From: Opisthorchis felineus
Lineage: Eukaryota > Platyhelminthes > Trematoda > Opisthorchiida > Opisthorchiidae
Direction: 5' to 3'
NCBI GenBank assembly: GCA_004794785.1
Contig: SJOL01006415.1
Location: 208,259 to 272,258, forward strand
DNA length: 64,000 nucleotides
The position numbers and the translations under genes were made by a program. The notes under the pieces are model-generated. The model was not told where the DNA came from. It saw nothing but the letters and a program-made list of their open reading frames with translations, and ran no database searches. Positions 13,041 through 25,178 of the stretch are shown here, piece after piece (positions within the stretch are counted from its first letter, which is position 1; each line of letters begins with the position of its first letter).

Positions 13041-15452
13041 CTGTGGACGGCAAAAAACGTACGAGTGTGGGTAAACACAATCGGCACCACTGTATGTATG
13101 TACTTGGTTGAAATTTGCACAAACCAAAAAAGCGTTTTTCTTAAAACCTTTTGCAAAACTTATTCGACACAAGCACACCATACAACCACAAGCAGACTAT
13201 AGCGAGACAGTCCGACTAGCAAATGACAGAACGATCGCCACTGGGATCGCCATGTCTGCAAGGATAATCATGCGGACTTCAATCAGGAAGATGCAAGGAT
13301 GCCACAGCACTCTGTCTGATGACAGCTGCCTCCATTTCGCGCCGCCAGATCGTGGTAAAGTGAGGTCGATCGCAGGTATTTCGCCAACAAGAGTTCAGAA
13401 TTGAAAAGTTTGGCATGTGTAGCACACGACCCAACTAGCTGAACCTCAGTTTTACTTGCTACCCTGGTGTTTCTGATCCAACACCAAGAACTCGCCTATG
13501 CACCACTTCGTTGCGAACACGCTGGAGCCGGGTAGCGCTTCTGTGTATTCCCCGCTGCATTAGCCCCCACCATTCTTTGAGCCTGCTAGTTCCACGGTGC
13601 CCCCTGTCCACAAACAAACTTTGGGTTGACATCTAACTGACTGTCTAGCTCACTTATGCTGTGGTTCCGAAAAGATTCAAGGCTTTGTACCAAAAAATGT
13701 GATTCAGTGGTTAGTATGTGCACCATCGGGAGCACCGCATGTCAATTGCTCGGCGTCGCGTATAATGGTCGCTACCTCTTCCACTTACGACTGATATCTT
13801 CTAAAGTGTCCATTTCGAAAGCAGCACATAGTATACTTTGATATGTTCGCTTACTTCGTGGCCCATAAAGCTTTGCGACTGCTAGACGGATTGTTTATCT
13901 TTTGTGTTCACCTGAGGAATTCGGTGAAAAACCACGTCGGACGAGAATGTCGACCGAATCAACAAATGTGTCCTAGACTGATCGACGCTGGAGAACTGAG
14001 CCTCGTTACCGGCAGTTAACGTATACGTGATCGAATTGGATTCACGGCTGATAAGCAGCGGGGGGCACCAGGCAGCACAACGGTAGTCGAACTCTATGGA
14101 ACAACTAATAATCCGGCGGCCCTGGTCATTTCGAATCTTCACGAAAGTGTACAGACGAACGGAATAAAGGCAACTTTTTACAGACATCCATTCAAGCCAA
14201 TGTTGAACATCAGGGTCTACAGGCTGTCTACGGTCCATGCTACTGGGACCAACACTTAATCGGTATCTGCCACAACCTTACCGCCGATCGCCACACTTTG
14301 GCAGCTGTGATTCGATAAGCCGGTACATCATCACGCAGGAGATAGCCGAGGTAAATTAAAGTGAATATTTAGTCGAGAGTGTAAGCCTCAGCTATGGAGT
14401 TGGCCGAAATGAGATCTCAACTTCGGACGAAACTTCCAGCGTTCTGGACTGAACTAACTGACTTATCGAACCGACCCATCTGATAAATCGATACATGCGA
14501 CCACACCCCAGTTTATTCGAGTGTTGTTTCATGCAAATGTTATTGACGTTATTACTGACCAAACAGCTAATCCTGCGTATGACTGAGGTTATTCGACAGC
14601 TTCAAGCTGTAAAGTTAACATACGGCCAATCATCGCGCTCAGGGTTGGCTTGGCAGCGCCAATATGCAATCAAATCGCCAGACAGATATTCGTCATCTGA
14701 CAGACACTTGAACGACGGATTTTTACTGTTCATCGCCACAACTGCTCTTGAAAACCTTTCCGTTGCGATGTCATGAGAAGGACGAGCAAAAGAAGCTAAG
14801 GTTATCCCATAAGTTATCGGTCTTCCCTACGAATTCCTCACATGGGATGAGCTATACACCCAAGTGTGATCGGACGCCCGGTGTTAAAGTAACTGATAGC
14901 GAAGGCACTCAGGCAGTGTCATGAGACCGATTCGTCTACTCCCAGGGTCAAAACACGTAACTGACCGACCACATCCCGCTTTATAATTAACTCCTCCGAT
15001 CCAAGCGTAGATGAACTGGAGACTTTTAAACATCGTTATCATCATTATCAGCTGTAAGAACCGCATACTTGTCGTACAGTGGTTGTAGCTGCCACAGTTT
15101 CGTTCATCGATGATTTGGGGAGGTGGGATACGTGGCTGCGTATTGGAGGCAGGAGCTGATACATTGGGGCGTAGATAAAGGACTGTCAGTGGACTGTTAA
15201 GTGCGGGACATGAAAGAAGCTAGGAAAGGCCGGTTTGGTGCTTGCAATTATTATTTGCAAGTCGAATTCGCCGTAGGATCGGTGGCCGCGGATGTCCCAA
15301 AAACAAGAGCTTGTAATGAGAGGGCTTTCAGCACGCCAAATATCTAGGATATGGAAGTGGTAACGAGATAACCAATCTTCAAATAATCACGGAGATTTCT
15401 GGGGTCATAGTTACTGAACAACCGGTTCACTTTGACCCCCAGGTTCACTCAC
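13041..15452 (-). other. Cav1 intron with one copy of the unknown repeat
   Basis: A 2.4-kb intron. It holds one copy of a repeat that recurs at 22860-23010 (here 15048-15205). I recognise nothing else. Confidence 0.65.
15048..15205 (+). repeat. Unknown dispersed repeat, copy A
   Basis: It shares with 22860-23010 the ordered blocks AGCTGTAA, ACCGC, TGTAGCTG/CATAGCTG, GCGTATTGGAGG/GCATTGGAGG and GTCAGTGGACT. I estimate about 70% identity by eye. No protein or tRNA-like motif is visible. Confidence 0.65.
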
Positions 15453-15678
15453 CTCGTAACTTTAAATACCCGCAGAAGACGAGCGCACCGAAGCACTGAC
15501 ACACCAAGCGGAGGCATGACTTCAGTCCGAATGAGAATAATTTCACCGATGCTGCAGATGACGACGAAGAAGTCGAACCGGTTGAACATGAAGTCAAAGT
15601 AGCAACGGATGCCCAAGCTATACATTTTGATCAACATCTCAATGGAGAACAAAACGACAAAGATGATGTTGGCCAGAT
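15453..15678 (-). CDS. Cav1: Cav1 exon: segments IIS2, IIS3 and IIS4 voltage sensor
   Basis: 226 nt, phase 1 in (acceptor AAATTTCAG) and phase 2 out (donor ACGAG|GTGAGT). IIS2 is [23 protein letters not shown]3 is [18 protein letters not shown] and IIS4 is [18 protein letters not shown]. The IIS4 helix keeps four basic residues at every third position, and a fifth is completed across the junction, so this sensor looks intact. The [11 protein letters not shown] entry to IIS4 is typical of L-type channels. Confidence 0.96.
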
Positions 15679-17897
15679 CTGAAATTTAAGTGGTTCAGGA
15701 CAAGTTGGTCTATAAGTAAGTTAATACACGTGCGCACACTAACGCGACTTCTATGCTAGTCTAAACTGACCGCATGAACACCGAAGGTATACTTAATTTT
15801 GTAACATTATAAAAAAACAACGTTTTCTTTCTGAAAAAATCGCAGGACCAGGCGAACTGACATAATAAACTTCGGCATGAGCATATCTAGTACGTTACGA
15901 CATAGCGTTTGTTCCCCGAAATAGGACATATGCCCAGAAGAGGCCAAATACTGCCTTGTCCTAAACTAATCTTTCCTAGTGGTCATCTGTACACGAATAA
16001 AAAAGACCGGTGGGAACAAAGAAAGGCTTCAGTTCACTTTGCTTACCGCTGAAACCAGCCCCTCAACGACTAATATGCATCACTCGTGGATAGTGATTCA
16101 CTGGCTCTATCACTTCCCTCGAAATGGAAAGTCTCGCAGCTCAGGCGAATTCTGCTGTTGGGACGAAATGTAATCGTTTCAATGGTAATCAAAGCATAAA
16201 CACTGTGCTGGTCCAATATTATCACACACGTTCCTACACTCATCGCCCCACATCGACGCCAGACCAACTGGCTTGGTTGTCCCGATTAGTTTCTAGAATG
16301 TAAGAACTCTTACTGTTATCACCAGCGACAAACGAGTTTTCGAGTGACAGGGATCTACTTGGACCTAAGATGCATGCCATTTCTCGCGTCGATCCCTCTC
16401 GTCACAGTCCGATATCGACTTCAGTTAGCGACATTGCTCATGTCGACAGGGAGTTGCATATGGACAAAGAACCTTATGAAAGTATCTTAAAAAAACAGCA
16501 TCTAAACAAGCAGAGGCCATAGATGATGTTCACAACGCCTTTTGGGCACCTTTAGAGCAACAGCCGAAATTTACATGTGACATTACAACTATGCTGCATA
16601 AGTTTCCCTCAGTGCATGCCAGAGGGAAAATTCCCTACAAGAATGCTGAAAATTTTGTTTACAAGAATGAATTCTGGGAGCTTTCACCATTTTGTGAGAC
16701 TTTTCCATGGCCTGGTACACTGATGCTAGACCTGATCATCCACGCCTCTCTTCTGGAGAAAGTCGAGAAAACTTTTCCTTGTGAAAGCTCCTTGACATGG
16801 TTTCCTTCAACATCGTATGGCCGGGTTTTGAAAATTCACCACAATTATTTCCGACCCACCGCGCTACACCTTATTCGACATACTGGCTTAAGGCGCCACT
16901 AAAGCAGAAGCTGTTTTATCCGTCAACGTCATTTTTTGGCGAAATTGCCTTCTTCTGACGTTTTTTTAGACAGGGAACTTCCGCAAAGTGAAAGAATAAC
17001 CTCAGTGGGAACTGTTCCCGAGTTATATGAGATGTCTATGACAGAAACAGTGCCATGTCTACTAAACGTTTGATAACAGATATCCGCCATGAAGATTGAC
17101 TGAAGATCCGCCTTCTGTTTGGCACAAATGTTTTTGTTGTCCCATTGATTTTATAACATGTAGTCATTCGAACTCCGATGAGACAGCAAATGCCCCCACG
17201 AAGATTAGGACACAAACATACTTAGTTGTACCGTGCGTTTGAATTGAAATTGAATTTGAAATTGAATAAGGCATCTGTTATTATCGTATGACTGATAGTT
17301 ATAACAAATCCATCCACGCCAATAAGGCGGGCCCACACGTGTAACATGAGGAGAAATACTGATAAAGAGGGAAAAAGATAGTGCACGCGAGTTTATCCTT
17401 CGGGCTACCTAGGGTCAAAGTTAACGGGTACTCGTAGGTGGGCATCAAAGTACTGTCATGCGAGACTCTGTCCTGGTCGAACAGCGGCGACAACAACTGT
17501 CCACACAACAGACTTGCCTATCCCACGCCAAAGAAGCGTGAACGTGGGAGGTAGTACGGTATTTCGCCTCTAGCACGATCTCGAAAAGCACAAGCCGGTT
17601 GCATTGGAAAGGTGATCCCAATAGAGGGATTGAGGAAGAACTGACGGACAGGAGTGTCAGCATAGGGAAAAGGCTGTTAAACAGAACACAGATTACAAAT
17701 AAACTCGAGTGAAAAATAATCGTTCAGTGCTCGGTTGCCATGCCACCCGAAGAAAGCACGAGGGCTGACATACTGCCAGCTTGCCCAGACTAGAAAGGAG
17801 CAGTCGAGAACGCCGGGGTTGGGCTCGAATCACGGACCTTCCGTCAACAAGTCTGTGTCTTAAACACTGAGCAATCTGGAGTTGAAGATAAACCCAC
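15679..17897 (-). other. Cav1 intron with a same-strand SINE beside the donor
   Basis: A 2.2-kb intron. It contains a minus-strand SINE at about 17728-17885. The rest (15700-17700) shows nothing I recognise. Confidence 0.65.
17728..17885 (-). mobile_element. tRNA-derived SINE, copy 2 (sense to Cav1)
   Basis: The reverse complement reads TTGCTCAGTGTTTAAG, then GATTCGAGCCC (box B), CTGGCAGTATGTCAGCCC and TCGTGCTTTCTTCGGGTGG. This is the only copy in the same orientation as the channel gene, and it begins about 13 bp beyond the IIS1 exon donor. Confidence 0.8.
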
Positions 17898-18058
17898 CTT
17901 GAAAGTGATCCAGCCACAACGGTTGCCCATAGTGTTCGGAAGTCAACACACCGGTATTGAGAAACACAAGGACAATGACTATCCAGTAGAAGGTCTGCGA
18001 CTTGACTAGTCTGCGACACGACCGTCGACACCGTCTGTTCCATCTCCGAGATCGCCGC
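17898..18058 (-). CDS. Cav1: Cav1 exon: segment IIS1
   Basis: 161 nt, phase 2 in (acceptor GATGCAAAG) and phase 1 out (donor CAAG|GTGGGT). It encodes a very basic stretch, [19 protein letters not shown], then IIS1 as [19 protein letters not shown] and the loop [15 protein letters not shown]. The [11 protein letters not shown] and SEHYxQPxWL motifs are diagnostic of domain II in Cav1. A minus-strand SINE copy begins about 13 bp beyond the donor. Confidence 0.95.
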
Positions 18059-19432
18059 CTTTGCATCGAGAGTTGGATACAGAATGGAAGTGACAAGGTA
18101 TCTAATTCACAGGCCTCAAAAACTTTGAATGAAAGGAATGCATTCACAAGGATATTTCCTAAAGAATGCATAGGTGTGCTAGCACCCTTGGTCCAATAGG
18201 GAATTTCCAATGCAAACGAACTCCATAAAGAAACTTTTGACAGAGCGAAAATTTCGCTAGTGTGAGGTCACACGTTCACTTTGCTTCCACCCATATTTCA
18301 ACTTTTGGTTGCAAAATTTACAGCGACCTGACCTGTTTATTCACTCCGTAGTTCATGGCGATCCTTTAGCAGTTCGTACTGACTTTTCTTCAAGCACCTC
18401 CTGACCAGTTTGCGTAAAGCACGTAACTCTGCCCATGTTCTTTCGGTGCTACAAACTACCCCCACGTTCCACTGGTTGTTTATGGTATAGCTATTCACCG
18501 AAGTTAAACCCTATCAAGATAAATTATTCCTGATAGAAGGAGCCAACTTACTTGCTTTTCAATGGAATCCCTCTTCGAGATTGCTTAAATAAAATCAATG
18601 CAATGCACACTTTGTACACATGTATCACGATGTCTGGTCGCACAATCAATGACTGACACAGAGTGGTGAATTTTATACAGAGATGGTTCTTGGAAAACAA
18701 ATCATGGAACACATTCCGAAACGTGTATACCAAAATATTGGCTTATGTTGTCTGTAGGGATGAATTAATTCCCAAAAAAGATTCATTATGGATTAACATT
18801 GTTTCATTCGGTCGATAAAACATGGTATGTGTCCCCTCCCTTTCGGTTTATTAAGTTTGGCAAAGTATATTGCCGTCAGTAACGTTGTATATGAAAGATA
18901 AAATGATACGGCACATAAACAGCTTGGGCCTGTATGGGCTGGTTATACTGCACCATACGCAGTAACAAATAGTGTTAACTGTGAGTGAGTAAATGTACGC
19001 GGTACCCATGAGTCAAAGGGGTATAACGTGATTACTTTGTAGACTTGTTTGGTCTAGTGTCATCCAGCTCACTGCTCTCAAGTGTCAGTATAGGATGACA
19101 TTTCTCCCGACCAAAGACGACTATAAACTTAGTAAGCTTCCAAAATCATGGCATATTAATAAAACAGTGGAAAATCTCGTTTTGAAGAGGGGTGACAGAC
19201 GATATAGTTTCAACCGGCATGCCGTTGCCACGATGGTGGTAGGGCTGAACTAGAGAGAGATTATAACTATTTTGGAATGGAACTTCTTTGAAAGGAGGTG
19301 CCAAGATAGTTGCAGATAACGGTTAATCTCCACCTCACTTTGGCTGCACAGTTTGACCCATAGAAATTCATGATAAACTTGGGAATCAAATAGAAATAAT
19401 CGCACTGGAATGCTCTTGCGGTAACAACTCAC
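18059..19432 (-). other. Cav1 intron in the I-II linker
   Basis: A 1.4-kb intron. I see no repeat, RNA gene or coding remnant in it. Confidence 0.65.
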
Positions 19433-19577
19433 CCTTTCAGAGGAATGCAGAAAAAATATTGGTTCTGCTGCGAAGCCTGACTTCTTGGTCCGTCGTCCAT
19501 TCCATGGTCAGATGGATCTTCTTCTTCCTCCTCGTCTGCCGTGGGAGTACTGCGACAGGCGGCGCACCAACGAAATT
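19433..19577 (-). CDS. Cav1: Cav1 exon: I-II linker, acidic segment
   Basis: 145 nt, phase 1 in and phase 2 out (donor AAAGG|GTGAGT). It encodes FRWCAACRS, an acidic run DEEEEEDPSDHGMDDG and SQQNQYFFCIPLKG, the cytosolic stretch between the AID and IIS1. This linker is poorly conserved, so the call rests on position, an open frame, splice signals and exact phase agreement with both neighbours. The acceptor chosen is GTGTCAAAG; its pyrimidine tract is weak, and a slightly longer exon from the upstream TTGTCAG would break the phase. Confidence 0.75.
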
Positions 19578-20628
19578 CTTTGACACGTGAACGGAATACA
19601 TAAGCAAGTAGTTAGGACTGACAATTCTTCAGTCGTGTAATAGAACCTACTAGAGCACAATGCGATATATGTGTATGTGCGCAAAATTCTTCAGATCAAA
19701 TGAAGAGCCAAAACACCAAAATACGTGGAAGTTCAAACAAGATCGAAATAGAATGCAGCCGCCTGATGCAAAATCGCCTTCGTTGTTTAAGTCACCTGAG
19801 ACCAATGATGAACACTCGCATTCGAAAACAATTTGCCTTCGATCGGCTGAAAAAAGTGAAGTTTGAAATCAGGGACACTGTGAAACCTGACGGGTTTGCA
19901 AAATTGTGACTTTATTTTTAGGGCATAGGGGACCCGGAGAAAATAAACCTACGCAGGTGTGGGCAGCGTTGGGTTACGATGCGTCCAAATGCTGCAAAAG
20001 AAACGGCTCCTTCGGAAGCGCCAACCCCAAGCATCTTGACTTGCAGTGCATGAGGACACACATTCCTTAGTGAGATCAGCCTTGTGGGTCACCGGCATGC
20101 TCGACGTCCTACGCACTAACCGAAGATAAATAGAACAGGTGAGAATGTATTCCATTTTCTGACCAGTATCTACTTAGTATGTTGTCATCCCAAGGATCAC
20201 ACGTCGGTAACCATTTGGCTAATGGAATATAGCCAGTTCGTTCATTATAACCTTACATTTGCACCAATGATCACTCCCCCGGGAATATTTGTAAGATACA
20301 CTTAAACCTAAAGGAACGCATGGATGATGCCGTTACCGCTAAGATGAACAAGTAACCGCTGTCAGTGTCACCATGCTTAAGCCTACGAAGTTCTTGAAAC
20401 AAACCTCTTCTTCGTGGCGTGCCAGCATTATGTCCTCTTTTTTACATCGGCGCCAGGGGCTGAAAACCATTAACACGTCTGGTTGTCCGAAAACTGTGCA
20501 ATGATGTCTAATGATTCAAAAACTGTTTACAGACAAGTCCAACTGGGATGACAGCCTCCAACGTATATATCTATATATATATATATATATATATGTCCCT
20601 CGCAAGTCAACCAAAAAATGGGGCTCAC
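19578..20628 (-). other. Cav1 intron with TA microsatellite near the donor
   Basis: A 1.05-kb intron. It holds a (TA)n tract at about 20563-20595. No other recognisable feature. Confidence 0.65.
20563..20595 (+). repeat. (TA)n microsatellite
   Basis: An almost pure TA tract interrupted once by C. It lies within 70 bp of the AID exon donor. Confidence 0.95.
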
Positions 20629-20798
20629 TTTTTTCTTTGTCCGCTTCTTTCTCAGCATTGTCCTCATCATCGCTGATATCCTCAGCTGCACTGATCCAAT
20701 CCAAATATCCCTGGACATCCTCGGCGAACTGCATTTGTTCTCTGGCTTTCTGGTACTTTCCACGCTTTTTTGCCTTCTCCCTCTCCTTGGAGAATTCA
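20629..20798 (-). CDS. Cav1: Cav1 exon: alpha-interaction domain (beta-subunit site)
   Basis: 170 nt, phase 2 in (acceptor TATTCATAG) and phase 1 out (donor AAA|GTGAGC). It encodes [17 protein letters not shown] and the [20 protein letters not shown], followed by an acidic tail ([17 protein letters not shown]). The AID is the cytosolic helix that docks the Cav-beta subunit, and its key Q, E, G, Y, W, I and E positions are all present. The usual Leu three residues before the Tyr is Val here. A TA microsatellite starts only about 34 nt past the donor. Confidence 0.95.
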
Positions 20799-22859
20799 CT
20801 ATGAATAGCGGTAAAACAAACGTGCATATGAACGATGCATCGGATAGTTTCGTGTGGCTACCTTGCATCTCTAAGTGCAGCTTCACACCCAAAAATATCA
20901 TAACGCATAAGAGAGATAACTAGACATCATAATTAAAGAGACATATCCGGAATAATTTGATCAGCACAGTATATTTTAGGGGTTCAAGAGGTGTGGTTTT
21001 ATGTGAACTCAACTCATCCCTCAAATGGTGTGGGTTTTAGATCGGGAGGAAAACCGAGTAAACCAACGCGCGAACCAAGTCGACAAACAGGTGGTGTTGA
21101 GTTCTGGGACGCGGACATTTAATCGGAACATTAGCTGATGGAACCCTGCTCCATTCATCTGATAAGCTCAAATAAGGCTAAATATAAACTCGATTGCTGT
21201 TCGGGGATTGACAATCGCTCCATAATTGTCACCCGTACGACTCCAAGCCCACTGTCTGGTAATGATTGTGCAAATCCACGAACCAGTAGTTGACGACCCA
21301 CAGTTGTTTCGATCAGGAACAATTTTTAACGCACGAGTTTAATCAGTTCAACCGTTTCAAGGGCAAATTGGCTTTACAGTCAACCAAAAATTATTGAAAC
21401 TTCTTAAAATACTTCCATATTTGTTAGGATGATACCCCAGAAGCTATAAGCGTGCGTGACAGTAATACATTGTAACGAAGAATCAAATACCCACAAGGAC
21501 ATGACACTGTTCTTAGTAGAATCTGCGTTGGTCGACTGGTGTTTAGGGGTGCTCATATGATGTCGTCATGACAAAAAGTGGGTAGGCTCTTGTGATGGAA
21601 AAAATCGGTGACCAACACAAATACTGGGAGTTAAAAAATACTTTCCCACATTAGACAAGCAAGTGCTACAGTCTTTATTAGTCTGGATGAGATCGGCGGC
21701 CAAAAGTCATCCATGCCAAGCTGCGCTACTAACAGGAGCAAAGCAAGTGCTGTGTGCGGTGCATCACAAAGCCAATATCAACTTCGTTACAGTTATTCCT
21801 TCCTGTAAACATGTATGAGCACAGTTTTTCAGAATCTCAAACAATGACAAACGGTTACATTGTTGCTACTTATCTGCTCCATGTAGCAGTTTTATGAGTC
21901 CTGTTTGACCCAACCAGATGAGTATCGCTCAGCTGGATTGAAACCAGAAAGGAACATTCCAGTTCTAGTGTTGAAGGCTAATGGGTTGTTACAAGGTTGT
22001 CCATCGTGGTGAGACCAGTAAGAACTAGCATGTTGGTGCGAAACGGAAGTGGATGACGCTTTGAGCTAGACAGTCAGAATACTCCTAAAGCTGGCTGTAG
22101 CGTGAAGGGAACGACCTCGGTTGAGCTAGATTCTCAATTACAGTAATCCACCTAAGAGATACCATTTCAAAAAGAAGGCTTCTCCCATGAAGAATCAACA
22201 GCAGTGTCGTCCGTCATCCACGAACCACTGCCAGAAAAGAAACCGTCTTGTCTCCCACACAATACTCTCGGGAGTACTACTCCACACTAGTTACCTAAAA
22301 ATAATAATGGGACATTTACCACTCGTAAGCATATAAAAGAGAGTTCAATGTTATTACGGGGCTTTGAACCTGTATCTGACCTTTCAAACTACGCTACGAC
22401 TTCAGTGAAGACTGTCTGTCCCAGACGGCTTAAAAGTTCAAACTACGGGCCTTGAAACGTTGCAAAAATGCGTCAACTCGCTCTCTGCGATAGAGGTAAA
22501 TCTGGCCCAACCAACCCTGTTTGGCTCATCTCAGCAGCAGTTTGAAAACTTGGAAACAGCACCAGGTGATATGACTTGCAGGCTTGATACTGCGAGCCCA
22601 TAAAATATGATTTATACCGTATAAATTAGACACCTAGCCGCGGTGAGATTCTGACTAGTAAACTGCATTTAGTTAGCATGGCGGGAGGGCATGCGATAAT
22701 TTGGATTGCAGCGATTGGTTGAAGCCGTAGACTGTGCTGAACACGCTTTGGTGCGTTTCAAGGCCCACAGTTTAAAAGTGCGAATCATCTGGCGTGACAA
22801 GGTGGCAGAAGGCTTTCAAATAGGGTTTAACTGACAGATGTGTGTCGTGGTTCCATTCA

Positions 22860-23010
22860 TCTTTAGCTGTAAACACCGCGTACTAGCCTTAAAGTTGTCA
22901 TAGCTGTCACAGCTTTGGGGAGTTGGAGCAGATAGCTACGCATTGGAGGTGGAAGCTGATATAATTGATGCGTAACTACAGGGGTGTCAGTGGACTTTTC
23001 ATTGGGGAGG
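22860..23010 (+). repeat. Unknown dispersed repeat, copy B
   Basis: Partner of the repeat at 15048-15205, in the same orientation and in another Cav1 intron. It lacks a short insert (around TTTCGTTCATCG) that copy A has. Confidence 0.65.
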
Positions 23011-23127
23011 TCTGGAGGGGAGCAATGCCTTTAAGGCAACAGCTGGGATGAAAAAGCACTTTTGAGGATGCGACTGGGTCATGTCCGACAATGTCTCTAA
23101 CTATTGATCTGTTCTGTCCAGGGGACC

Positions 23128-23328
23128 TCATCTAGGGAGATGACAATGACCAACGCTGCTGAGTTTGCCGGTAATGGCTTTGCTGCCGAGTTCAGTTAGG
23201 AATGCGTAAGATAAATCTACGTATGTCCGAGTGTCGTTTTTGGCTGAGGACACTCCTACAGTGTCAGCACAAATAGCACGTGCCACACAAAATCCGCATA
23301 TGAGTGTGCTAATAAGTTTGGTATTCAT
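23128..23328 (-). CDS. Small ORF with signal-peptide-like start
   Basis: 66 codons from an ATG at 23328. It begins MNTKLISTLICGFCVARAIC, a basic residue followed by a hydrophobic core and a plausible cleavage after A, then a hydrophilic segment (DTVGVSSAKNDTRTYVDLS). Same strand as Cav1 but nested in an intron. Could be a small secreted product, the first exon of a nested gene, or chance. I recognise no family. Confidence 0.25.
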   Translation of the reverse strand: MNTKLISTLICGFCVARAICADTVGVSSAKNDTRTYVDLSYAFLTELGSKAITGKLSSVGHCHLPR

Positions 23329-25074
23329 CAACGCACGTGAATTGTTCTTGCTAGGATACCAGGCAGGTCCATTTTAGAAACTTCCGCTCACCTGTACGAC
23401 TAATTTACCCATCCGTGAAACGCTTCCATAATTTGGGAGAGGGTTAGGCCGAGTTCTGAAATGTTTCGGACTTGTCAGCGAATTTTTCATTTTATTAATA
23501 AGCATTACTCTTCACATCGGGTTGTTGTTCCAGCCTTAGTTACTAGGATGGTTGATTACAATCACCACTGTCATGATAGATTAGCTTTGTAGGACCGAAG
23601 CATAATTAGCAGTAAGTTCCCTATCTTTTACGAATTGATTGCATAACACCAAAATTCTAAAAAACAGGCTGGTCTGGATTAGGTTTACTTGGTTGTTTTG
23701 GGTCTTAAGTGAGATTATATCCTGCGTGTCCTGTATGAGCACCGAGGATGATTCAGACACAACAGTATGACCGTTCAGCGGTAGTTGGGTTATTTGAAGA
23801 AGTAGACAGCTGATAACACATCACTTATAAGATTATTCGGCAGCTGACTGCGGGTTCCCCTTTCTCGGAACACATCGGGTAAGTGCGGTATCAGAGTTTT
23901 CATCAATCTTATTTTCTACATACACACCGAATAGGACGTATGTGTAGATAAGCAATCACTTCACTTGAGGTCTTACAGACAGCTGAGTCTCTCGTTCATA
24001 GTAAGTATTTTTTGACTGAATATGTCACACAAAGGCAGTCTGATGCATCACTTGGCACCATGTTTAAGAAGTCATTCTTGTATACGCCAAGAACCACCGC
24101 CAAATCATCAGTCGTGTAAACCGACTAGTACCGGCTTGAAAACGCAGATCACGTGACTACTCCAATGCGATGAGTCACATTAGGACTGAGGGGCTGGTGA
24201 TCATTTTTAGACATAACCACACTTATAGCGTAAAATATAAATACATTAATGGGTCTTGTGAATGTAGTGTCCTCTTCCTCTCTGGACGGTGGTGTAGGGT
24301 TGGTCTACCGTATTTTGATCGGATGCGATGTAGCTATTGATCCAAATTTACTGCACAGGTAGAGGAAATCGCATAAGCCAAAAATAGAAGCCTGTCCCAT
24401 TTCCAACTACAAACGGGAGGTTTGGAAGTTTGGACATAAACAACAGCAACAATGAAAACATCGGGTTTTCAAAGAAAAGGGATGTTAGGCTGAAGGCTGT
24501 TTTCTGGGGGACCACGTGGATCTCAAAGAACTGGGGGACATTTTCGAACCGGGATTTAAACGTTGCATAGCGAGACAATACGTAGGGCAATCTGACTTCT
24601 CAGTCGGCCTAAAACAGCCAATTAAATCGACGGAGGCGGATTTCATACGTTTAAAACTATTCTACAAAAACCTATTGTTGTGTACGAGTCAATCAGAGGG
24701 GTCCGATTGCTTCCTAAAAATACCGATAGCGACTAGCAATCTTGCAAATCGACGTGCTTCAAACCATGGGTAAAAGGTGCTCAGCTCATTACCATTCAAC
24801 AAGAATTGATCGCTTATTATAATCCCAGTGTGATGCTGTCATGACAAGCAACCTAATCTGACAAAAACATTCTGTCGATTGCCAATCACACAAAGTGATG
24901 CAATCCGTTTATGGTGACATCGAAAAAAGTGTCAGCCAAAAGAGATTCTTTCGCATCAAGGTATAGAGGCGATTAGAAGTTGTTGCCAGAACGACCGAAT
25001 GCGCGAGAGGACAATGAAGAAAAGAAGGTTAGTTATTTAATGAACCAACCTTGACGGGTAACAGAACAACTCAC

Positions 25075-25178
25075 CCGCTTAGAACACCGAGGACCAGATT
25101 CATCACGAAAAACGACCCGATTAGTATCATACTGACAAAATATACCCAAGGGTATAGCATTCCTTGTGAATCGTTGAC
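25075..25178 (-). CDS. Cav1: Cav1 exon: segment IS6
   Basis: 104 nt, phase 0 in (acceptor ACACACAG) and phase 2 out (donor GG|GTGAGT). It is too short to stand out as an ORF and was found by reading the minus strand for the IS6 pattern. It encodes [11 protein letters not shown], then IS6 [18 protein letters not shown] and LVLGVLSG, which lines the inner pore and forms the activation gate. The Gly-Ser-Phe-Phe and NLVLGVLSG motifs are invariant in the family. The final Gly codon is completed by the first base of the AID exon. The size equals that of the vertebrate IS6 exons (8/8A) as I recall them. I did not find a second, mutually exclusive copy next to it. Confidence 0.95.

Larger units (their letters stand above)
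20799..25074 (-). other. Cav1 intron between IS6 and AID exon
   Basis: A 4.3-kb intron. It contains one copy of the unknown repeat pair (22860-23010) and a 66-codon ORF with a signal-peptide-like start (23128-23328), both listed separately. The remainder is unrecognised. Confidence 0.65.
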
